Positions 5,707 to 6,196 of a stretch of DNA of 6,196 nucleotides are shown one piece after another. Positions within the stretch are counted from its first letter, which is position 1. Each line of letters starts with the position of its first letter. Origin of the DNA: JANQIO01 sp038746745 (lineage in GTDB: Bacteria > Pseudomonadota > Gammaproteobacteria > Pseudomonadales > Halieaceae); contig JBCDKJ010000110.1 in the NCBI GenBank assembly GCA_038746745.1, positions 1 to 6,196 of the forward strand, given 5' to 3'. A program made the position numbers and the translations under genes. The notes under the pieces are model-generated. The model did not search any database, had not been told where the DNA came from, and saw only the letters and a program-made list of their open reading frames with translations.

Positions 5707-6196
5707 TTAGTTACCGATCTTCCAAGCTGAAGTGATGGGATAACGCCGGTCGCGACCAAAGCCTCGGCGAGTAATCCTAACGCCGATAGGCGCCTGGCGG
5801 CGCTTGTACTCGTTCAAATCCACCATTCGCAACACTCTCTGTACGTCTGCCTCAGCCAATCCCTGAGCGACAATGTCATCGGCACTCGCATCATGCTCGA
5901 TGTATAGCTCCAGTATCTGATCCAGAACATCGTAGTCGGGCAGACTATCCTGATCCGTTTGGTCGGGGCGCAGCTCTGCCGACGGAGGCCGCGTTATCAC
6001 CCGCTCCGGAATCACGGCTGAGAGCGTATTACGGTAGCGAGCCAGGGCGTACACTAGCGTTTTGGGCACGTCTTTCAGCACATCGAACCCGCCGGCCATA
6101 TCGCCATAAAGCGTCGAATAACCCACGGCCATTTCGCTTTTGTTGCCGGTGGTCAGCACCAAGACGCCCTTTTTGTTGGAGATCGACATTAACAAC
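5707..6196 (-). CDS. nadE: NAD+ synthase, C-terminal part (gene continues beyond window)
   Basis: The visible 162-163 residues are the C-terminal part of the NAD+ synthase domain, which adenylates the carboxylate of deamido-NAD+ and amidates it with ammonia to give NAD+, the last step of NAD biosynthesis. Recognisable family blocks are LTTGNKSEMAVGYSTLYGDM, followed by AGGFDVLKDVPKTLVY, then VITRPPSAELRPDQTDQDSLP, and the final EYKRRQAPIGVRITRR with RDRRYPI. The frame is open to the right edge (LLMSISNKKG...), so the N-terminal part, including the SGGxDS ATP-binding loop, is outside. The AGGFDVLKDVPKTLVY block is typical of the longer glutamine-dependent enzymes, which carry an N-terminal nitrilase-type domain. 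That domain cannot be seen here, so the subtype is inferred. The TAA stop is 25 bp from the bamD stop, in convergent orientation. Confidence 0.95.
   Translation of the reverse strand, partial: LLMSISNKKGVLVLTTGNKSEMAVGYSTLYGDMAGGFDVLKDVPKTLVYALARYRNTLSAVIPERVITRPPSAELRPDQTDQDSLPDYDVLDQILELYIEHDASADDIVAQGLAEADVQRVLRMVDLNEYKRRQAPIGVRITRRGFGRDRRYPITSAWKIGN

Overview
The window looks like a stretch of core chromosome from a gammaproteobacterium, probably a marine or Pseudomonas-like lineage. The basis is the gene set and order: rluD, pgeF and clpB on the minus strand, divergent from bamD. From memory, the same arrangement occurs in Escherichia coli and Pseudomonas. Coding density is high, base composition looks even, and I see no mobile element, CRISPR array, RNA gene or sign of recent transfer. 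I do not find a previously undescribed system here.

Layout from left to right. Positions 1-270 (+) carry the C-terminal end of a small protein resembling the tail of DUF4124-type envelope proteins; its start lies outside the window. Positions 271-349 separate it from the convergent clpB and hold four degenerate copies of a 16-bp repeat built around the palindrome CAGCTG. clpB (350-2935, minus) encodes a full-length disaggregase. pgeF (3007-3696, minus) and rluD (3693-4652, minus) precede it, with a 4-base ATGA overlap between rluD and pgeF. A 147-bp divergent spacer leads to bamD (about 4800-5681, plus). bamD converges on the 3' part of nadE (5707-6196, minus), which runs off the right edge.

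How the genes relate. rluD, pgeF and clpB form one minus-strand transcription unit: 23S rRNA pseudouridylation, peptidoglycan precursor proofreading, then protein disaggregation. clpB also has its own near-perfect heat-shock (sigma-32) promoter in the pgeF-clpB junction: CTTGAA, 14 bp, CCCCATAT. The -35 box contains the pgeF stop codon. clpB can therefore be induced by heat independently of the two housekeeping genes upstream. bamD, on the other strand, supplies the essential lipoprotein of the outer-membrane beta-barrel assembly machine.

The points most worth a second look are the compact sigma-32 promoter fused to the pgeF stop codon, a PgeF that lacks about 27 residues of a normally conserved N-terminal segment, the repeat cluster after clpB, and the absence of the E. 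coli-type internal GTG start in clpB.
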